This document shows, in pieces, positions 46,895 to 58,131 of a stretch of DNA of 64,000 bases (positions are counted from its first letter, which is position 1; every line of letters begins with the position of its first letter). Below the pieces are notes generated by a model. That model did no database searches. It was not told the origin of the DNA and saw only the letters and a list, made by a program, of their open reading frames with translations. The position numbers and the translations under genes were made by a program. Location: the NCBI GenBank assembly GCA_947455485.1, contig CANGNV010000009.1, positions 1-64,000 of the forward strand, in the 5' to 3' direction. Source of the stretch: Burkholderiaceae bacterium (GTDB lineage: Bacteria > Pseudomonadota > Gammaproteobacteria > Burkholderiales > Burkholderiaceae).

Positions 46895-47101
46895 ATGAGT
46901 AAATATCACTACGAAGATGCAATCCTACAGCTACAGAAGACAGGGCAAATCACCTTATCCGATTTTAAGAGCTTACCTTACGAGGAGCTTGTAGAGCTTC
47001 TTGAGGAGATTAAGGTGTGGTGTCTTTATGCTAACGGCAAGCTGGAGAAACTACCGAAGGAATCTAAAAAGAAGAAGAGAAAGAAAAAGGAAAGGGACTG
47101 A
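46895..47101 (+). CDS. Small hypothetical protein with Lys-rich tail
   Basis: 68 residues: an acidic/hydrophobic helical N-terminal part (DFKSLPYEELVELLEEI) and a tail of Lys/Arg (about 56-66). No family recognised. It has its own Pho-box promoter candidate, a weak Shine-Dalgarno sequence, and converges on phoR. Confidence 0.6.
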   Translation: MSKYHYEDAILQLQKTGQITLSDFKSLPYEELVELLEEIKVWCLYANGKLEKLPKESKKKKRKKKERD

Positions 47102-47114
47102 TCCCTCAATTTTC

Positions 47115-48413
47115 TTAAGATGTAATGCGATCTTTCGGAAAGCGCAAAGTAAAAGTACTGCCCTTCCCTGGGGTGCTCTCAATTAATAGCTGAGCTTGAT
47201 GGCGATTAGCGATATGCTTCACAATCGCCAAGCCTAGACCTGTACCGCCTGTATCCCTGGAGCGACTTCGATCAACCCGATAGAATCGCTCGGTCAGTCT
47301 AGATAGGTGCTCAGATGCAATGCCAGGTCCAGTATCCGTTACAGAGAATTCACCACTCCCCTGACTATTAACAGACCATTTTGCAGTGACAGCACCAATA
47401 TCAGGCGTATACCGAATGGCATTCGATACAAGATTACTAAATGCAGAAAGAATTTCTCGCTCTTCACCCATTAAATTACAAGGAGTGGAGATTTCAAAAT
47501 TCAGAGCATGTCGGCCGTGCGAGAGCGCCTCAGCATCATTTCTAACCAAAGCCATTAGCGTATCAATTTTAATTTCCTGCAGAGGGGCTGGCAAAGTATT
47601 CGCTTCAAGATTTGCAAGAGTCAGTAAATCCTCAACTAGACTTTTCATGCGTTGAGCTTGCGACATCATCATGTCAAAATACTGGTCACGTTGCTGCTTA
47701 TCAATGTCAAGAGATTGAATGGTCTCCAAAAAACCCATGAGCACGGTAATCGGCGTTCTCATCTCATGGGAGACATTAGCAACGAAATCACGTCGCATTG
47801 CATCGGCTTTTTGTAAATCGGTCACATCTTGCACAAGCAGAAGATGGCGCTTTTGACCAAATGGAAAAGCTTGAATCATCAAACTCAAGTTGGCATCTGC
47901 CCCCATCCGCTCTAGCAATAAGGGATCTTCAAACTGGCGCCTATTTAGATACTGAATAAATTCAGGGCGGCGAATAAGGAAGTTAATTCTTTGAAGCGCA
48001 TCTCGCTTGAAATTTAATCCAAAAAAACGCTCAGCAATCTCATTGCACCATTCAATTTGATCTTGATCATCGAGCATTAAGATCCCATTAGGAGAGGCCT
48101 GAAAGGCCTCTATAAAGCGATCATGCTGCTTTTCAACCGTTCGAATTTCTTGCTTCAGATTACGTACAAGACGCTGTAGTCTAAAAAAAACTTCTTCCCA
48201 AAAGCCGCTAGGAAGCGGCATATTTTCAACGGCATCTTGCAATACGTATTTTCTGAGGCGCGCCAAATTGATATAGGAGTAGACCAATGGTACGGCCAAT
48301 ACCGCCATTCCTGCGGCAATGGCAACATCAGCACCCCAATTGGCAAGAGCAATATATGCGGCCAGGAATGCCAGGCAAAGAAGAGTGATGAAACGGGTTA
48401 AAACGGATAACAT
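47115..48413 (-). CDS. phoR: Phosphate sensor histidine kinase PhoR
   Basis: 432 residues: two N-terminal membrane helices, a PAS domain (about 100-200), the phospho-acceptor His in VSHEMRTPITVLMG, and a HATPase_c domain (DTGPGIA, GGTGLGLAIVKHI). It phosphorylates PhoB when the Pst-PhoU complex signals low phosphate. Last gene of the pst-pho cluster, 67 bp after phoB. Confidence 0.95.
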   Translation of the reverse strand: MLSVLTRFITLLCLAFLAAYIALANWGADVAIAAGMAVLAVPLVYSYINLARLRKYVLQDAVENMPLPSGFWEEVFFRLQRLVRNLKQEIRTVEKQHDRFIEAFQASPNGILMLDDQDQIEWCNEIAERFFGLNFKRDALQRINFLIRRPEFIQYLNRRQFEDPLLLERMGADANLSLMIQAFPFGQKRHLLLVQDVTDLQKADAMRRDFVANVSHEMRTPITVLMGFLETIQSLDIDKQQRDQYFDMMMSQAQRMKSLVEDLLTLANLEANTLPAPLQEIKIDTLMALVRNDAEALSHGRHALNFEISTPCNLMGEEREILSAFSNLVSNAIRYTPDIGAVTAKWSVNSQGSGEFSVTDTGPGIASEHLSRLTERFYRVDRSRSRDTGGTGLGLAIVKHIANRHQAQLLIESTPGKGSTFTLRFPKDRITS

Positions 48414-48480
48414 GACGCAATCTTAGAGCATCTGTAAGTGGGACTACAAAATCATCTAAAAATGCCTAGTAAATAAGCAC

Positions 48481-49200
48481 TTAGATTTCGGTTGGGACCT
48501 TAGTGATTCTGTAACCACTACCTCTAACAGTCTCTATAAAACGATCGCAATCCATCGGCGCCAGGGCCGCCCTTAAGCGTTTGATATGGACGTCTACGGT
48601 TCTCTCCTCAATGTAGACATCACTTCCCCATACCTGATCCAGCAAGCTTGCTCGGGAGTGAACGCGCTCCGGGTTAGTCATCAAAAATTGGAGTAAGCGA
48701 TATTCTGTTGGACCCAAAAGAATCGGTTTTGGGTCTACATTAGGCCAAACTGCTAGAACACGATGGGAGGCTGGATCCAATCTAAGTGGCCCTACCGATA
48801 ATGGCCCCGTATCTGCCATAGGAGTTTGTCTGCGAAGAAGCGCTTTAACCCGGGCAACTAACTCTTTTGGAGAGAATGGCTTGGTTACAAAATCATCGGC
48901 GCCAGAATCTAGACCCAGCACCTTATCGGACTCTTCACTTTTTGCGGTCAACATCAGTATCGGCAGCCCCCTTGTGCGTTCATTAGCACGAAGCTCTCTA
49001 GCGAATTGGACCCCTGATTTACCAGGTAACATCCAATCCAAAATAAGCAGACTCGGCAATTCGTCCCGCATCATATTCATAGCAACTTCAGTTTGCAGAG
49101 CCTTCTCGACCTGATAACCTACATGCGTCAAGTTAATCGCTATCAATTCAGCAATGGAGGGCTCATCCTCAACAACCAAAATACGGTGAGTCATGGCCAT
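48481..49200 (-). CDS. phoB: Phosphate response regulator PhoB
   Basis: 239 residues. Receiver domain with the phosphorylated Asp in LLILDWMLPGKSG, Thr in MLTAKSE and Lys in FVTKPFSPKEL. The OmpR-type winged helix ends in RTVDVHIKRLRAAL and ETVRGSGYRI. It binds Pho boxes such as those listed in this window. It starts 2 bp after phoU. Confidence 0.96.
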   Translation of the reverse strand: MAMTHRILVVEDEPSIAELIAINLTHVGYQVEKALQTEVAMNMMRDELPSLLILDWMLPGKSGVQFARELRANERTRGLPILMLTAKSEESDKVLGLDSGADDFVTKPFSPKELVARVKALLRRQTPMADTGPLSVGPLRLDPASHRVLAVWPNVDPKPILLGPTEYRLLQFLMTNPERVHSRASLLDQVWGSDVYIEERTVDVHIKRLRAALAPMDCDRFIETVRGSGYRITKVPTEI

Positions 49201-49202
49201 TC

Positions 49203-49910
49203 TTATGTCCTATTTGCCTCGCGAACAAGATCCTCGTGCGGGAGGTGGCGAACATCAGAACCTTTGGCAATATAGATTACAAATTCAGCAATATTCTTAG
49301 CGTGGTCGCCGATACGCTCAATTGCCTTAGCAATAGTCAGCATATCTAAGCCAGTAGTGATGGTATGTGGATCTTCCATCATGTAAGAAATCAGCTTGCG
49401 TACAAAGCCTCTGAATTCTTCATCAATCTGACGGTCTTCTTCAACCACTTCAGCAGCAGCGACAGTATCCAAACGAGCAAAGGCATCAAGACTACGGCGC
49501 AATAAAGAAATGGCCATTTGGCCTGATAAACGAATCTCAGCCACGTTAATGTTGTGAGTTGCACCTGCCTCAATTAATCGCTTAGTACGCTTAGCCACGC
49601 GCTCAGCCTCATCACCGGCCCGCTCTAAATTAGTAATCGCCTTGGAGACAGCCATTACTAGGCGCAGATCTCGGGCGGTAGGCTGGCGACGAGCAATCAA
49701 TTCAGTACAAGCCATATCAATCTGAATCTCCAGATCATTAACTAGCTTTTCATTCTGAATAACAATATTGCAAGTCTCAATGTCCATTTGCGTAAAGGCG
49801 CGCATCGCTGTTGAAATCTGAGACTCAACTAGACCACCCATTTCTAGCAAACGACTGGAAAGAGAATTTAAATCTGCATCAAATTGTGACGAAAGGTGTT
49901 TATCAGGCAT
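49203..49910 (-). CDS. phoU: Phosphate transport regulator PhoU
   Basis: A 235-residue all-helical protein with two PhoU repeats (e.g. LRLVMAVSKAITNLERAGDEA and AKAIERIGDHAKNIAEFVIY). It links Pst transport state to PhoR. GGAGATATAA precedes the ATG. It follows pstB by 12 bp. Confidence 0.96.
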   Translation of the reverse strand: MPDKHLSSQFDADLNSLSSRLLEMGGLVESQISTAMRAFTQMDIETCNIVIQNEKLVNDLEIQIDMACTELIARRQPTARDLRLVMAVSKAITNLERAGDEAERVAKRTKRLIEAGATHNINVAEIRLSGQMAISLLRRSLDAFARLDTVAAAEVVEEDRQIDEEFRGFVRKLISYMMEDPHTITTGLDMLTIAKAIERIGDHAKNIAEFVIYIAKGSDVRHLPHEDLVREANRT

Positions 49911-49922
49911 TTATATCTCCAA

Positions 49923-50771
49923 TTAACCGAAACGGCCGGTAATGTAATCTTCTGTTTCTTTACGTTTAGGCTTAATGAATATTTCATCCGTCTTACCATA
50001 TTCAACCAAGCTTCCTAGATACATGTATGCCGTGTAATCAGACACACGAGCAGCTTGCTGCATATTGTGAGTAACAATCGCAATCGTGTACTCGTGCTTA
50101 AGCTCATTGATCAACTCTTCAATCTTTCCAGTGGAAATTGGATCCAAAGCAGAAGTAGGCTCGTCGAGCAAAATGACGGATGGCTTAACAGCTACTCCGC
50201 GTGCAATACATAATCGCTGCTGCTGGCCACCAGAGAGTGATAGACCACTTTGATTTAATTTATCTTTTGCCTCATTCCAGAGTGCAGCCTTGTTTAGAGC
50301 CCACTCAACACGTTCGTCCATCTCTGAGTGAGAAAGCTTTTCATAAAGACGCACACCGAAGGCAATGTTTTCATAGATGGACATTGGAAAAGGCGTTGGC
50401 TTTTGAAAAACCATACCAATACGTGAGCGCAGTAAATTTAGATCCTGCCCAGGCTCTAGGATATTTTGGCCATAGAAATTAATCTCCCCTTCTGCGCGCT
50501 GACCTGGATACAGGTCATACATGCGATTGAGGGTTCTAAGTAAAGTAGATTTACCACAACCAGATGGTCCAATGAAGGCGGTAACTTTACCCTCCTCAAT
50601 ATCTAAATTAATATTCTTGAGACCCTGAAAGGTACCGTAGAAAAAGTTAAGATTGCGCACCTCAATAGCATTGATCGCTTTATTCGGTACTTGCTGATTA
50701 TTATTTAAATCCACTCTCGCTCCATGACCATCAATATGATTTAAGTCAAACAATGTTTTTATGCTACCCAC
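49923..50771 (-). CDS. pstB: Phosphate ABC transporter ATPase PstB
   Basis: 282 residues: Walker [18 protein letters not shown], signature [14 protein letters not shown], Walker [14 protein letters not shown], and [19 protein letters not shown], all PstB-specific. The GTG start overlaps the pstA stop (TAGTG). An N-terminal extension of about 35 residues precedes the ABC core. Confidence 0.96.
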   Translation of the reverse strand: MGSIKTLFDLNHIDGHGARVDLNNNQQVPNKAINAIEVRNLNFFYGTFQGLKNINLDIEEGKVTAFIGPSGCGKSTLLRTLNRMYDLYPGQRAEGEINFYGQNILEPGQDLNLLRSRIGMVFQKPTPFPMSIYENIAFGVRLYEKLSHSEMDERVEWALNKAALWNEAKDKLNQSGLSLSGGQQQRLCIARGVAVKPSVILLDEPTSALDPISTGKIEELINELKHEYTIAIVTHNMQQAARVSDYTAYMYLGSLVEYGKTDEIFIKPKRKETEDYITGRFG

Positions 50772-51637
50772 TAACCCGGAACCTTTTCACGGAACACTAC
50801 TCGAGCGAGTATGTTCAAACCCAAGACTGCAAATGTAATTAGCAAAGATCCACCCCATGCTAGAGCCACCCAATTATCATAGGGACTCATGGCGAATTGA
50901 AAGATAACCACTGGTAAATTAGCCATTGGCTTATTCATATCGGTAGAGAAAAACTGATTACTCAAAGCCGTAAAGAGTAAAGGGGCAGTCTCGCCGCTAA
51001 CTCTGGCCAGAGCAAGTAAAACGCCAGTCATAATTCCGCTTTGAGCAGCTCTCAAAGTGATCATGAAAGCCACTTTCCACTTTGGTGCACCAAGGGCATA
51101 AGCCGCCTCACGCAAGCTGCCCGGAACTAAGCGCAACATATTCTCAGTGGTTCTAACAACAACTGGAATAGCTATTAAAGACAATGCAATTGTTCCCGCC
51201 CAACCGGAGAAATGTTGAACTTGAGCAACATATAAGGCGTAGACAAATAAACCAATCACAATCGATGGTGCAGAAAGCATGATGTCAGTTACGAAACGTG
51301 TCAATGATGCCACTCTACTTCGATCACCATATTCCGAAAGGTACAAGCCCGCCAAAACTCCTATTGGAGTGCTAATCAAGGTGCAAGATCCCACCAATAA
51401 AAGACTTCCAACAATTGCGTTTGAGAGTCCGCCGCCATCAGTTCCCGGCGCTGGAGTACTGGCCAAAAACATATTTAGACTGATGGCCGAAAAGCCCTTT
51501 ATAAAAAGGATGCTCAGAATCCAAACTAGACAGGCCATGCCAAGACCCATCGCAGCCATCGATAAGGCCAAGCCAACTTTATTGGCACGCTTACGTTTAG
51601 CAAAAATTGCTTGATCAATATTGGAACTCATGTTCAT
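50771..51637 (-). CDS. pstA: Phosphate ABC transporter permease PstA
   Basis: A 288-residue inner-membrane permease with six helices. The EAA loop is [25 protein letters not shown]. Its ATG overlaps the pstC stop by 4 bp. Confidence 0.95.
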   Translation of the reverse strand: MNMSSNIDQAIFAKRKRANKVGLALSMAAMGLGMACLVWILSILFIKGFSAISLNMFLASTPAPGTDGGGLSNAIVGSLLLVGSCTLISTPIGVLAGLYLSEYGDRSRVASLTRFVTDIMLSAPSIVIGLFVYALYVAQVQHFSGWAGTIALSLIAIPVVVRTTENMLRLVPGSLREAAYALGAPKWKVAFMITLRAAQSGIMTGVLLALARVSGETAPLLFTALSNQFFSTDMNKPMANLPVVIFQFAMSPYDNWVALAWGGSLLITFAVLGLNILARVVFREKVPG

Positions 51638-52620
51638 GTTTTTAGACCTTGCTTTTTCTCCATATTAATTAACATCCATTTTGCAAATGCCAAAACAATG
51701 AATGTGATAAAAAATAGGGCTAATCCGAGTGCAAACAATGACGAGTAGTGAAGTCCAGCCTCCGCCTCACCAAATTGATTTGCGAGAGTAGATGCAATTG
51801 AGCTTCCTGGAGCAAATAGCGAGGGAGATATACGTTGAGCATTTCCGATGACAAATGTGACGGCCATCGTTTCGCCGAGGGCTCGACCAAGCCCAAGCAT
51901 CACCCCGCCAATTACACCCGCCTTTGTATAAGGAAGGACAATATTCTTAACAACCTCCCAGGTTGTGCAACCAATACCGTAGGCAGACTCTTTCAGTACT
52001 GGGGGAACAATTTCAAATACATCTCGCATCACGGAAGCAATAAAAGGCAAAATCATTAAGGCCAAAATCAATCCTGCGCACAGCATGCCAATGCCATTGG
52101 GTGGCCCAGAGAATAAAATACCTATCAGAGGAATATGCCCAAATGTCGCCTGAAGTACTGGTTCAATAAAGTCGCCAAAAATCGGGGCAAATACAAATAG
52201 TCCAAACATGCCATAAATAATTGAGGGGACTGCAGCCAAAAGTTCAATGGCCGTGCCAAATGGTCTTCTGAGTGCCGGGGGGCAAATTTCCGTTAGAAAA
52301 AAAGCAATGCCAAAACTTAATGGGACAGCAATTAAAAGGGCAATTACGGAAGAAACAATTGTTCCATAAATTGCAATAAGACCACCAAACTCACCGCCAA
52401 CAATATCCCACTCAGATGTAAAGAAAAATCCAAGTCCAAACTCTTTTAATGCCGGCCAAGCATTAATGAATAGTGAAATGATGATTCCCAATAAAGCAAA
52501 CAAAACAGAAAGGGAAAAGAATTGAGTAATTCTATGGAATAAGAAATCCTGAACAAGCTGAAAGCGCGCAATTTTTGTAGCTAAGGTTGAAGGTGCTCCA
52601 GATGAATCCAAGATTTTCAT
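51634..52620 (-). CDS. pstC: Phosphate ABC transporter permease PstC
   Basis: A 328-residue permease with six or seven helices. The EAA loop is [21 protein letters not shown]. It lies 75 bp after pstS, behind a hairpin that probably lowers its expression relative to pstS. Confidence 0.95.
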   Translation of the reverse strand: MKILDSSGAPSTLATKIARFQLVQDFLFHRITQFFSLSVLFALLGIIISLFINAWPALKEFGLGFFFTSEWDIVGGEFGGLIAIYGTIVSSVIALLIAVPLSFGIAFFLTEICPPALRRPFGTAIELLAAVPSIIYGMFGLFVFAPIFGDFIEPVLQATFGHIPLIGILFSGPPNGIGMLCAGLILALMILPFIASVMRDVFEIVPPVLKESAYGIGCTTWEVVKNIVLPYTKAGVIGGVMLGLGRALGETMAVTFVIGNAQRISPSLFAPGSSIASTLANQFGEAEAGLHYSSLFALGLALFFITFIVLAFAKWMLINMEKKQGLKT

Positions 52621-52633
52621 AAATATTCAGATC

Positions 52634-52669
52634 TAAAAAAATTTGAACGACCCTATAAATAGGGTCGTC
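52634..52669 (-). terminator. Terminator/attenuator between pstS and pstC
   Basis: ACGACCCTA (52647-52655) and TAGGGTCGT (52660-52668) form a perfect 9-bp stem with a 4-nt loop. On the minus strand TTTTTTT follows a few bases later (52641-52635). Partial termination here would give more PstS than PstCAB. Confidence 0.7.
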
Positions 52670-52695
52670 ATAATGATACTCAATACAAGGCAATA

Positions 52696-53727
52696 TTATT
52701 TTGTTTCAACTTTTGACCAAACCTGCTTACGAATGTAGTCAACAGTCGCATCAGGCATAGGCACATAATCTAAATCTGATGCAGCTTTCTTGCCATCCTT
52801 AAACGAATAGTCAAAGAACTTCAACACTGCAGCAGCTTGAACCTTATTTGCTGGCTGCTTATAGAGCACCACAAATGTAGCGCCTGTGATTGGCCATGCT
52901 TTTGCACCAGGAGCATATGTGATGAAAGTATTCATTCCAGGGAACTTAGACCAATCGGTGCCAGCTGAGGCAGCAGCAAATGATTCGGATGTAGGTGAAA
53001 CCATCACGCCATCGGCATTTCTAACTTGGGTATAGCTCAGGTTATTCTTTTTGGCATAGGCGTACTCAACATAACCAATCGAATTTTTGATGCGGGCAAC
53101 GTTAGCAGCAACACCTTCGTTACCTTTTCCGCTAACAGTAGAAGCAGCCGGCCATTTTACTTGTGCACCAAAACCTACGGCATCCTTAAAGTTGCTACTT
53201 GCTTTAGATAAAAAACTTGTGAAAATGGCTGTTGTACCAGAACCATCGGCACGAGTTACAACGGTAATTGGGCCAGAAGGAATCTTCATACCAGGATTTA
53301 ACAGAGCAACCCGTTTGTCGCTCCAGTCGGTTACCGAGCCCTGGAAAATATCAGACAATAAGTCGCCAGACAGCTTCAACTGACCGGGCTTTACGCCATC
53401 AATATTAACCACGGCCACTACACCGCCAATAATCGCTGGGAATTGCACCATACCGTGTTGCTCGAGTTCTTCGAACTTCATTGGAGCATCGGTAGCACCG
53501 AAATCGACTGTTTTCGCTTTAATTTGCTTGATACCACCACCAGAACCAATGGATTGGTAGTTTAGGCTATCGCCGCTTTTAGCCTTGTAAGACTCAGCCC
53601 ACTTGCTGAGAACTGGATAGATGAAAGAAGAACCGGCACCTGTCATCTCAGTTGCCATTGCGGCACTTGAGCTCAATGACAAAGCAACGGCACCAGCAAC
53701 TAAGGCATTTTTAAATACGAGTTTCAT
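52696..53727 (-). CDS. pstS: Phosphate-binding protein PstS
   Basis: A 343-residue periplasmic phosphate receptor with a Sec signal peptide (cleavage after AMA). Phosphate-site motifs are TGAGSSFIYPVLSKWAESY, FGATDAPM, and RADGSGTTAIFTSFL. ATG 53727 with AGGA 9 nt upstream is chosen; the longer frame from 53778 lacks a Shine-Dalgarno sequence. First gene of the pst-pho cluster, behind a Pho box. Confidence 0.96.
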   Translation of the reverse strand: MKLVFKNALVAGAVALSLSSSAAMATEMTGAGSSFIYPVLSKWAESYKAKSGDSLNYQSIGSGGGIKQIKAKTVDFGATDAPMKFEELEQHGMVQFPAIIGGVVAVVNIDGVKPGQLKLSGDLLSDIFQGSVTDWSDKRVALLNPGMKIPSGPITVVTRADGSGTTAIFTSFLSKASSNFKDAVGFGAQVKWPAASTVSGKGNEGVAANVARIKNSIGYVEYAYAKKNNLSYTQVRNADGVMVSPTSESFAAASAGTDWSKFPGMNTFITYAPGAKAWPITGATFVVLYKQPANKVQAAAVLKFFDYSFKDGKKAASDLDYVPMPDATVDYIRKQVWSKVETK

Positions 53728-53790
53728 TTGTAAGCGTCCTTGATAAAGGTAGTCTTGAATACTGCTAACCATGAACAATACGTTTCAAGT

Positions 53791-53808
53791 ATTACGCTTT
53801 TATGACAC
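53791..53808 (-). promoter_or_regulatory. Pho box before pstS
   Basis: The minus strand reads GTGTCATAAAAGCGTAAT: two 7-mers separated by AAAA, 10 of 14 matching the consensus, with TATTGT about 10 bp later as the -10. This is the expected place for PhoB control of the whole pst-pho cluster. Confidence 0.65.
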
Positions 53809-53845
53809 TGGATTTAAATAATTAAAGTTCATTTAATTCAATGAG

Positions 53846-55189
53846 TTAAGTCGTTGGAACCAGGTTCGCAATGTCCTTGGCTGAGCTCATGGCTACATCG
53901 CCATCTTGAGCCTCAACCATGACCCGCAGGACCGGCTCTGTACCTGATGCGCGGATAAGTACCCTGCCAGTGCCCTTGAGGTCACTTTCAACCTGGCTGA
54001 TCTTCGATTTGAGGGTGGTGTCTGCCTTCCAGTCATACCCCGCCTTGAATTTAATGTTCAGAAGCACTTGGGGGAAGATTTTGATGGAATCTAATAATTG
54101 AGCCAGGCTCTTCTTGGCCTGACTCATGGCGGCAAGGACCTGTAATGCTGCAATAGTGCCATCACCAGTTGAATGTTGATCTAAACACAGGAGATGACCC
54201 GAACCTTCGCCGCCAATAATCCAGCCTTTTTGTTTGAGCAATTCCAGGACATAGCGATCGCCTACATTGGCGCGCTCAAATCCAATACCCAAACCTTTGA
54301 TAGCATTTTCTACAGCGAGGTTAGTCATCAAGGTGCCGACCACCCCGCCCATTGCTTGACCACGTTCGATCCGGTCTTTTGCAAGCACGTATAGAAGTTC
54401 GTCGCCATTGAATAATCGACCCGAAGCATCGACCATTTGCAAACGATCGGCGTCACCATCCAAGGCAATACCAAGATCCGCCTTGGTTTCTTTAACTTTA
54501 GCAATTAATGCTTCAGGAGATGTCGCACCAAAGCCATCATTAATGTTGCGGCCATCGGGTTGAACACCAATAGAGATTACTTCTGCACCAAGCTCATGAA
54601 AGACGTGAGGAGCGGTATGGTACGCAGCACCATGTGCACAGTCCACAACCAACTTCATACCTTTGAGATTGAGCTCACCTGGAAAGGTAGATTTACAAAA
54701 CTCGATATAACGACCAGCAGCATCATCTAAACGAAATGCCTTACCCAACTCTTTTGAACTAACGCAGCCCATCGGTTTTGCAAGCTCAGCCTCAATCGCC
54801 AACTCAAACTCATCGCTTAACTTACCACCTTCAGCAGAGAAGAATTTAATACCGTTATCTTGATAGGCGTTGTGTGATGCTGAAATCACTACACCTGCAG
54901 ATAAACGCAAGGCCTTGGTGAGATAAGCGACGCCAGGGGTTGGCATCGGACCACATAACATCACATCAACACCAGCGGCAGCAAAGCCAGCCTCTAAAGC
55001 GGCTTCCAATAAATAACCAGAAACACGCGTATCTTTACCAATCAAAATCTTGCAACGCTCACCGGGCTTTGCCTGGCTACTCAGTACTTTCCCTGCAGCA
55101 TAGCCAAGGCGAGTGATGAACTCCGGAACAATCGGAAATTGCCCTACTTCACCGCGAATGCCATCAGTACCAAAGTATTGTTTTTTCAT
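53846..55189 (-). CDS. glmM: Phosphoglucosamine mutase
   Basis: 447 residues; converts glucosamine-6-P to glucosamine-1-P for peptidoglycan and LPS. Phosphoserine loop [17 protein letters not shown], metal loop DGDADR, sugar-binding GEGSGH and the C-terminal phosphate site [12 protein letters not shown] are all present. It follows folP by 40 bp, in the common ftsH-folP-glmM order. Confidence 0.97.
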   Translation of the reverse strand: MKKQYFGTDGIRGEVGQFPIVPEFITRLGYAAGKVLSSQAKPGERCKILIGKDTRVSGYLLEAALEAGFAAAGVDVMLCGPMPTPGVAYLTKALRLSAGVVISASHNAYQDNGIKFFSAEGGKLSDEFELAIEAELAKPMGCVSSKELGKAFRLDDAAGRYIEFCKSTFPGELNLKGMKLVVDCAHGAAYHTAPHVFHELGAEVISIGVQPDGRNINDGFGATSPEALIAKVKETKADLGIALDGDADRLQMVDASGRLFNGDELLYVLAKDRIERGQAMGGVVGTLMTNLAVENAIKGLGIGFERANVGDRYVLELLKQKGWIIGGEGSGHLLCLDQHSTGDGTIAALQVLAAMSQAKKSLAQLLDSIKIFPQVLLNIKFKAGYDWKADTTLKSKISQVESDLKGTGRVLIRASGTEPVLRVMVEAQDGDVAMSSAKDIANLVPTT

Positions 55190-55229
55190 AAGCTTGATTA
55201 TAAAACTTGTGTGTATTTAGCTAAACAAG

Positions 55230-56102
55230 TTAACTCTGGACCGCTTCCCAGAGCTTTAAGGAGTCAACGGTCTCCTGAACGTCATGGACACGGATAATTC
55301 GAGCACCCCGATCGGCAGCCAGAATGGCAGCAGCAATACTAGGCGCCACTCGGTCATTGGTATCACGACCGGTTAACTTACCCAACATCGATTTACGCGA
55401 AATTCCTGCTAAAACCGGATAGCCCAATTGCGAGAATTGATCAAAATCAGCCAGCATCTTGAGGTTGTGCTCAAGACTTTTACCAAAACCAAATCCAGGA
55501 TCAATGGCGATTCTATTTTTAGCAACACCTTGATCCTCTAGCAAAGTAGCGCGCTCTTGAAGGAACGCCTTCACCTCTGTGATGACATCTTGATACTCGG
55601 GATCAAATTGCATGGTTTGCGGATTACGTTGCATATGCATTAAAACAATGCCGCACTGTTTATTTGGATTACTTTTATCGCTCTCAATGACAGCCTCTAC
55701 TGCACCCTCTTGTCGCAATGCCCAGATGTCATTAACGCAATCCACTCCAGCTTTGAGTGCTTGGCGCATGGTCTCGGATTTATAGGTATCGATTGATAGC
55801 GCTACGCCACAATCTTTTAAAGCCTCAATGACTGGCAAGACTCGATCTAATTCTTCTTGTAGAGAGACTGGTTCAGCACCGGGGCGAGTGGATTCTCCAC
55901 CGATATCAATCATGTCTGCGCCATTGGCAATCATGCGCTCAGCTTGGGCAATGGCATCACTTGGAGTTCTGAACTTGCCACCATCCGAAAATGAATCTGG
56001 TGTGGCATTCAGAATGCCCATGACTAATGGGCGTTGACGTTTACTAAGGTCAAAAAGAAAACGCCCGCAACGCCATGTTGCGGGCAGAGTTTGCTTCATC
56101 AC
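55230..56102 (-). CDS. folP: Dihydropteroate synthase
   Basis: A 290-residue TIM-barrel enzyme joining para-aminobenzoate to hydroxymethyl-dihydropterin. Signatures: MGILNATPDSFSDGGKF and MIDIGGESTRPGAEPV; also DPGFGFGKSLEHN. Start GTG 56102 or ATG 56099. It lies 22 bp after ftsH. Confidence 0.96.
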   Translation of the reverse strand: MMKQTLPATWRCGRFLFDLSKRQRPLVMGILNATPDSFSDGGKFRTPSDAIAQAERMIANGADMIDIGGESTRPGAEPVSLQEELDRVLPVIEALKDCGVALSIDTYKSETMRQALKAGVDCVNDIWALRQEGAVEAVIESDKSNPNKQCGIVLMHMQRNPQTMQFDPEYQDVITEVKAFLQERATLLEDQGVAKNRIAIDPGFGFGKSLEHNLKMLADFDQFSQLGYPVLAGISRKSMLGKLTGRDTNDRVAPSIAAAILAADRGARIIRVHDVQETVDSLKLWEAVQS

Positions 56103-56124
56103 CTTGCTATCAGCTTAAAGCTAA

Positions 56125-58002
56125 TTAAGCAGTCGCTGGAGCAGCGCCCGCAGCAGGACCTGGCGTTCCAGCAGAATTACCAAACTGGGTTGCTGGTGGC
56201 GGCTTTGGAGCACGTGGTGGACGACCTTCCATGATGTCGGTAATCTGCTCAGCATCAATGGTTTCCCATTCAAGCAAAGCAGCAACCATCGCTTCAACCT
56301 TGTCACGGTTTTGCTCAAGGATAGATCTTGCCAATGCGTATTGACTATCGACCAATGCACGAATCTCTGCATCCACCTTTTGTTGGGTCAGCTCAGAAAC
56401 TGTTTTGGAACTAGTGCGACCGAACATGCTTTCAGATTCGGTATCAACATAAACCATCGTACCTAAGCTATCGCTCATGCCGTAACGCGTCACCATGTCA
56501 CGCGCCATTTTGGTAGCACGTTCAAAGTCATTCGATGCGCCTGTGCTCATGGAATGCAAGAACACTTCTTCAGCAGCACGACCGCCAAACAAAATCGCCA
56601 ACTCTTCCATCATGCGATCTTTGTACAAGTTCACACGATCAAACTCTGGCAACTGCCATGTGACGCCTAAGGCCATACCGCGCGGCATGATGGTGACCTT
56701 GTGCACTGGATCCGCTTTAGGCAATACCTTCGCAACCACTGCGTGACCAGACTCGTGATACGCCGTATTACGACGCTCTTCTTCACGCATCACTGCAGAC
56801 TTGCGCTCTGGGCCCATGTAGATCTTGTCTTTAGCATCTTCAAAGTCTTTCATATCTACCGCACGCTTATTACGACGTGCTGCAAACAATGCTGACTCAT
56901 TTACCAAGTTCGCTAAATCCGCACCTGAGAAACCAGGAGTACCACGTGCCAATACAGCTGCATCCACGTCTGGGTCAATTGGAACTTTGCGCATATGCAC
57001 TTGAAGAATTTGCTCACGACCACGAATGTCTGGTAATCCAACGTGTACTTGACGATCGAAACGACCAGGACGCAATAAGGCGCGATCCAATACATCAGAA
57101 CGGTTAGTTGCTGCAACAACGATTACACCGCTATTGCTTTCAAAACCATCCATCTCAACGAGCATTTGATTCAAGGTCTGTTCACGCTCATCATTACCGC
57201 CGCCCATACCGGCACCGCGATGGCGACCAACCGCATCGATCTCATCGATAAAGATGATGCAAGGAGAATTTTTCTTGGCGTTCTCAAACATATCGCGCAC
57301 GCGTGATGCACCGACACCAACAAACATCTCAACGAAGTCTGAACCAGAGATAGAAAAGAATGGAACTTTCGCTTCGCCCGCAATCGCACGAGCCAGCAAG
57401 GTCTTACCAGTTCCCGGAGGGCCTACTAGTAATACGCCATGCGGAATGCGGCCACCAAGCTTTTGAAACTTTTGCGGATCCTTCAGGAAGTCAACAATCT
57501 CAAAGACCTCTTCTTTAGCTTCATCGCAACCAGCAACATCTGCAAAAGTAACGGTATTGCTGTTCTCATCAATCAAACGCGCCTTAGATTTTCCGAAGGA
57601 GAATGCTCCGCCCTTACCGCCGCCTTGCATCTGACGCATCATGAAGAACCAGAAACCAATAATCAATAAGGTCGGCCCAAGGTAGTACAAAGCAGAAACC
57701 AACATATTGGGTTCGTCATCCGCTTTACCAGTAACTTGGACACCGTATTTCATGAGATCGCCAACCATCCAAATATCTCCCGGGGAGATGATTGAATATT
57801 TGTTGCCGTCGTTTGGAGTGACTTGCAGTGTGCGACCTTGCACATCAACTCGTTTGACTTTGCCTGCTTTGGCATCGTCCATGAATTGAGAATATGTGAC
57901 CTGATTCTGATCTTTAGGCTTGTCAAACTGTTTAAAAACAGTAAACAGCACCAGACCCACAATGAGCCACACACCGATTTTTTGCAACATATTGCTATTC
58001 AA
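56125..58002 (-). CDS. ftsH: ATP-dependent zinc metalloprotease FtsH
   Basis: 625 residues: two membrane helices flanking a periplasmic segment, AAA ATPase ([28 protein letters not shown]), zinc protease motif HESGH, and a Pro/Ala-rich tail. It degrades misassembled membrane proteins and short-lived regulators. The start is TTG 58002 (AAAGG 7 nt upstream); the first ATG is four codons later. It follows rlmE by 127 bp. Confidence 0.97.
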   Translation of the reverse strand: MNSNMLQKIGVWLIVGLVLFTVFKQFDKPKDQNQVTYSQFMDDAKAGKVKRVDVQGRTLQVTPNDGNKYSIISPGDIWMVGDLMKYGVQVTGKADDEPNMLVSALYYLGPTLLIIGFWFFMMRQMQGGGKGGAFSFGKSKARLIDENSNTVTFADVAGCDEAKEEVFEIVDFLKDPQKFQKLGGRIPHGVLLVGPPGTGKTLLARAIAGEAKVPFFSISGSDFVEMFVGVGASRVRDMFENAKKNSPCIIFIDEIDAVGRHRGAGMGGGNDEREQTLNQMLVEMDGFESNSGVIVVAATNRSDVLDRALLRPGRFDRQVHVGLPDIRGREQILQVHMRKVPIDPDVDAAVLARGTPGFSGADLANLVNESALFAARRNKRAVDMKDFEDAKDKIYMGPERKSAVMREEERRNTAYHESGHAVVAKVLPKADPVHKVTIMPRGMALGVTWQLPEFDRVNLYKDRMMEELAILFGGRAAEEVFLHSMSTGASNDFERATKMARDMVTRYGMSDSLGTMVYVDTESESMFGRTSSKTVSELTQQKVDAEIRALVDSQYALARSILEQNRDKVEAMVAALLEWETIDAEQITDIMEGRPPRAPKPPPATQFGNSAGTPGPAAGAAPATA

Positions 58003-58102
58003 AAGGAGACCTTTGCCGGATTAATCCGGGAGTTAAAGCGGATTGCTATACCTAAGTATTTGATTCTACTACCAGCCTTTTTCAAGGGCTGAGAGCCGAT
58101 TT

Positions 58103-58131
58103 ATTTAATAAACCCCTTCTTTTAGGGGGTT
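58103..58131 (-). terminator. Hairpin after rlmE
   Basis: AACCCC (58111-58116) pairs with GGGGTT (58126-58131). On the minus strand TATTAAAT follows. It overlaps the rlmE stop and is probably a modest terminator before ftsH. Confidence 0.55.
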
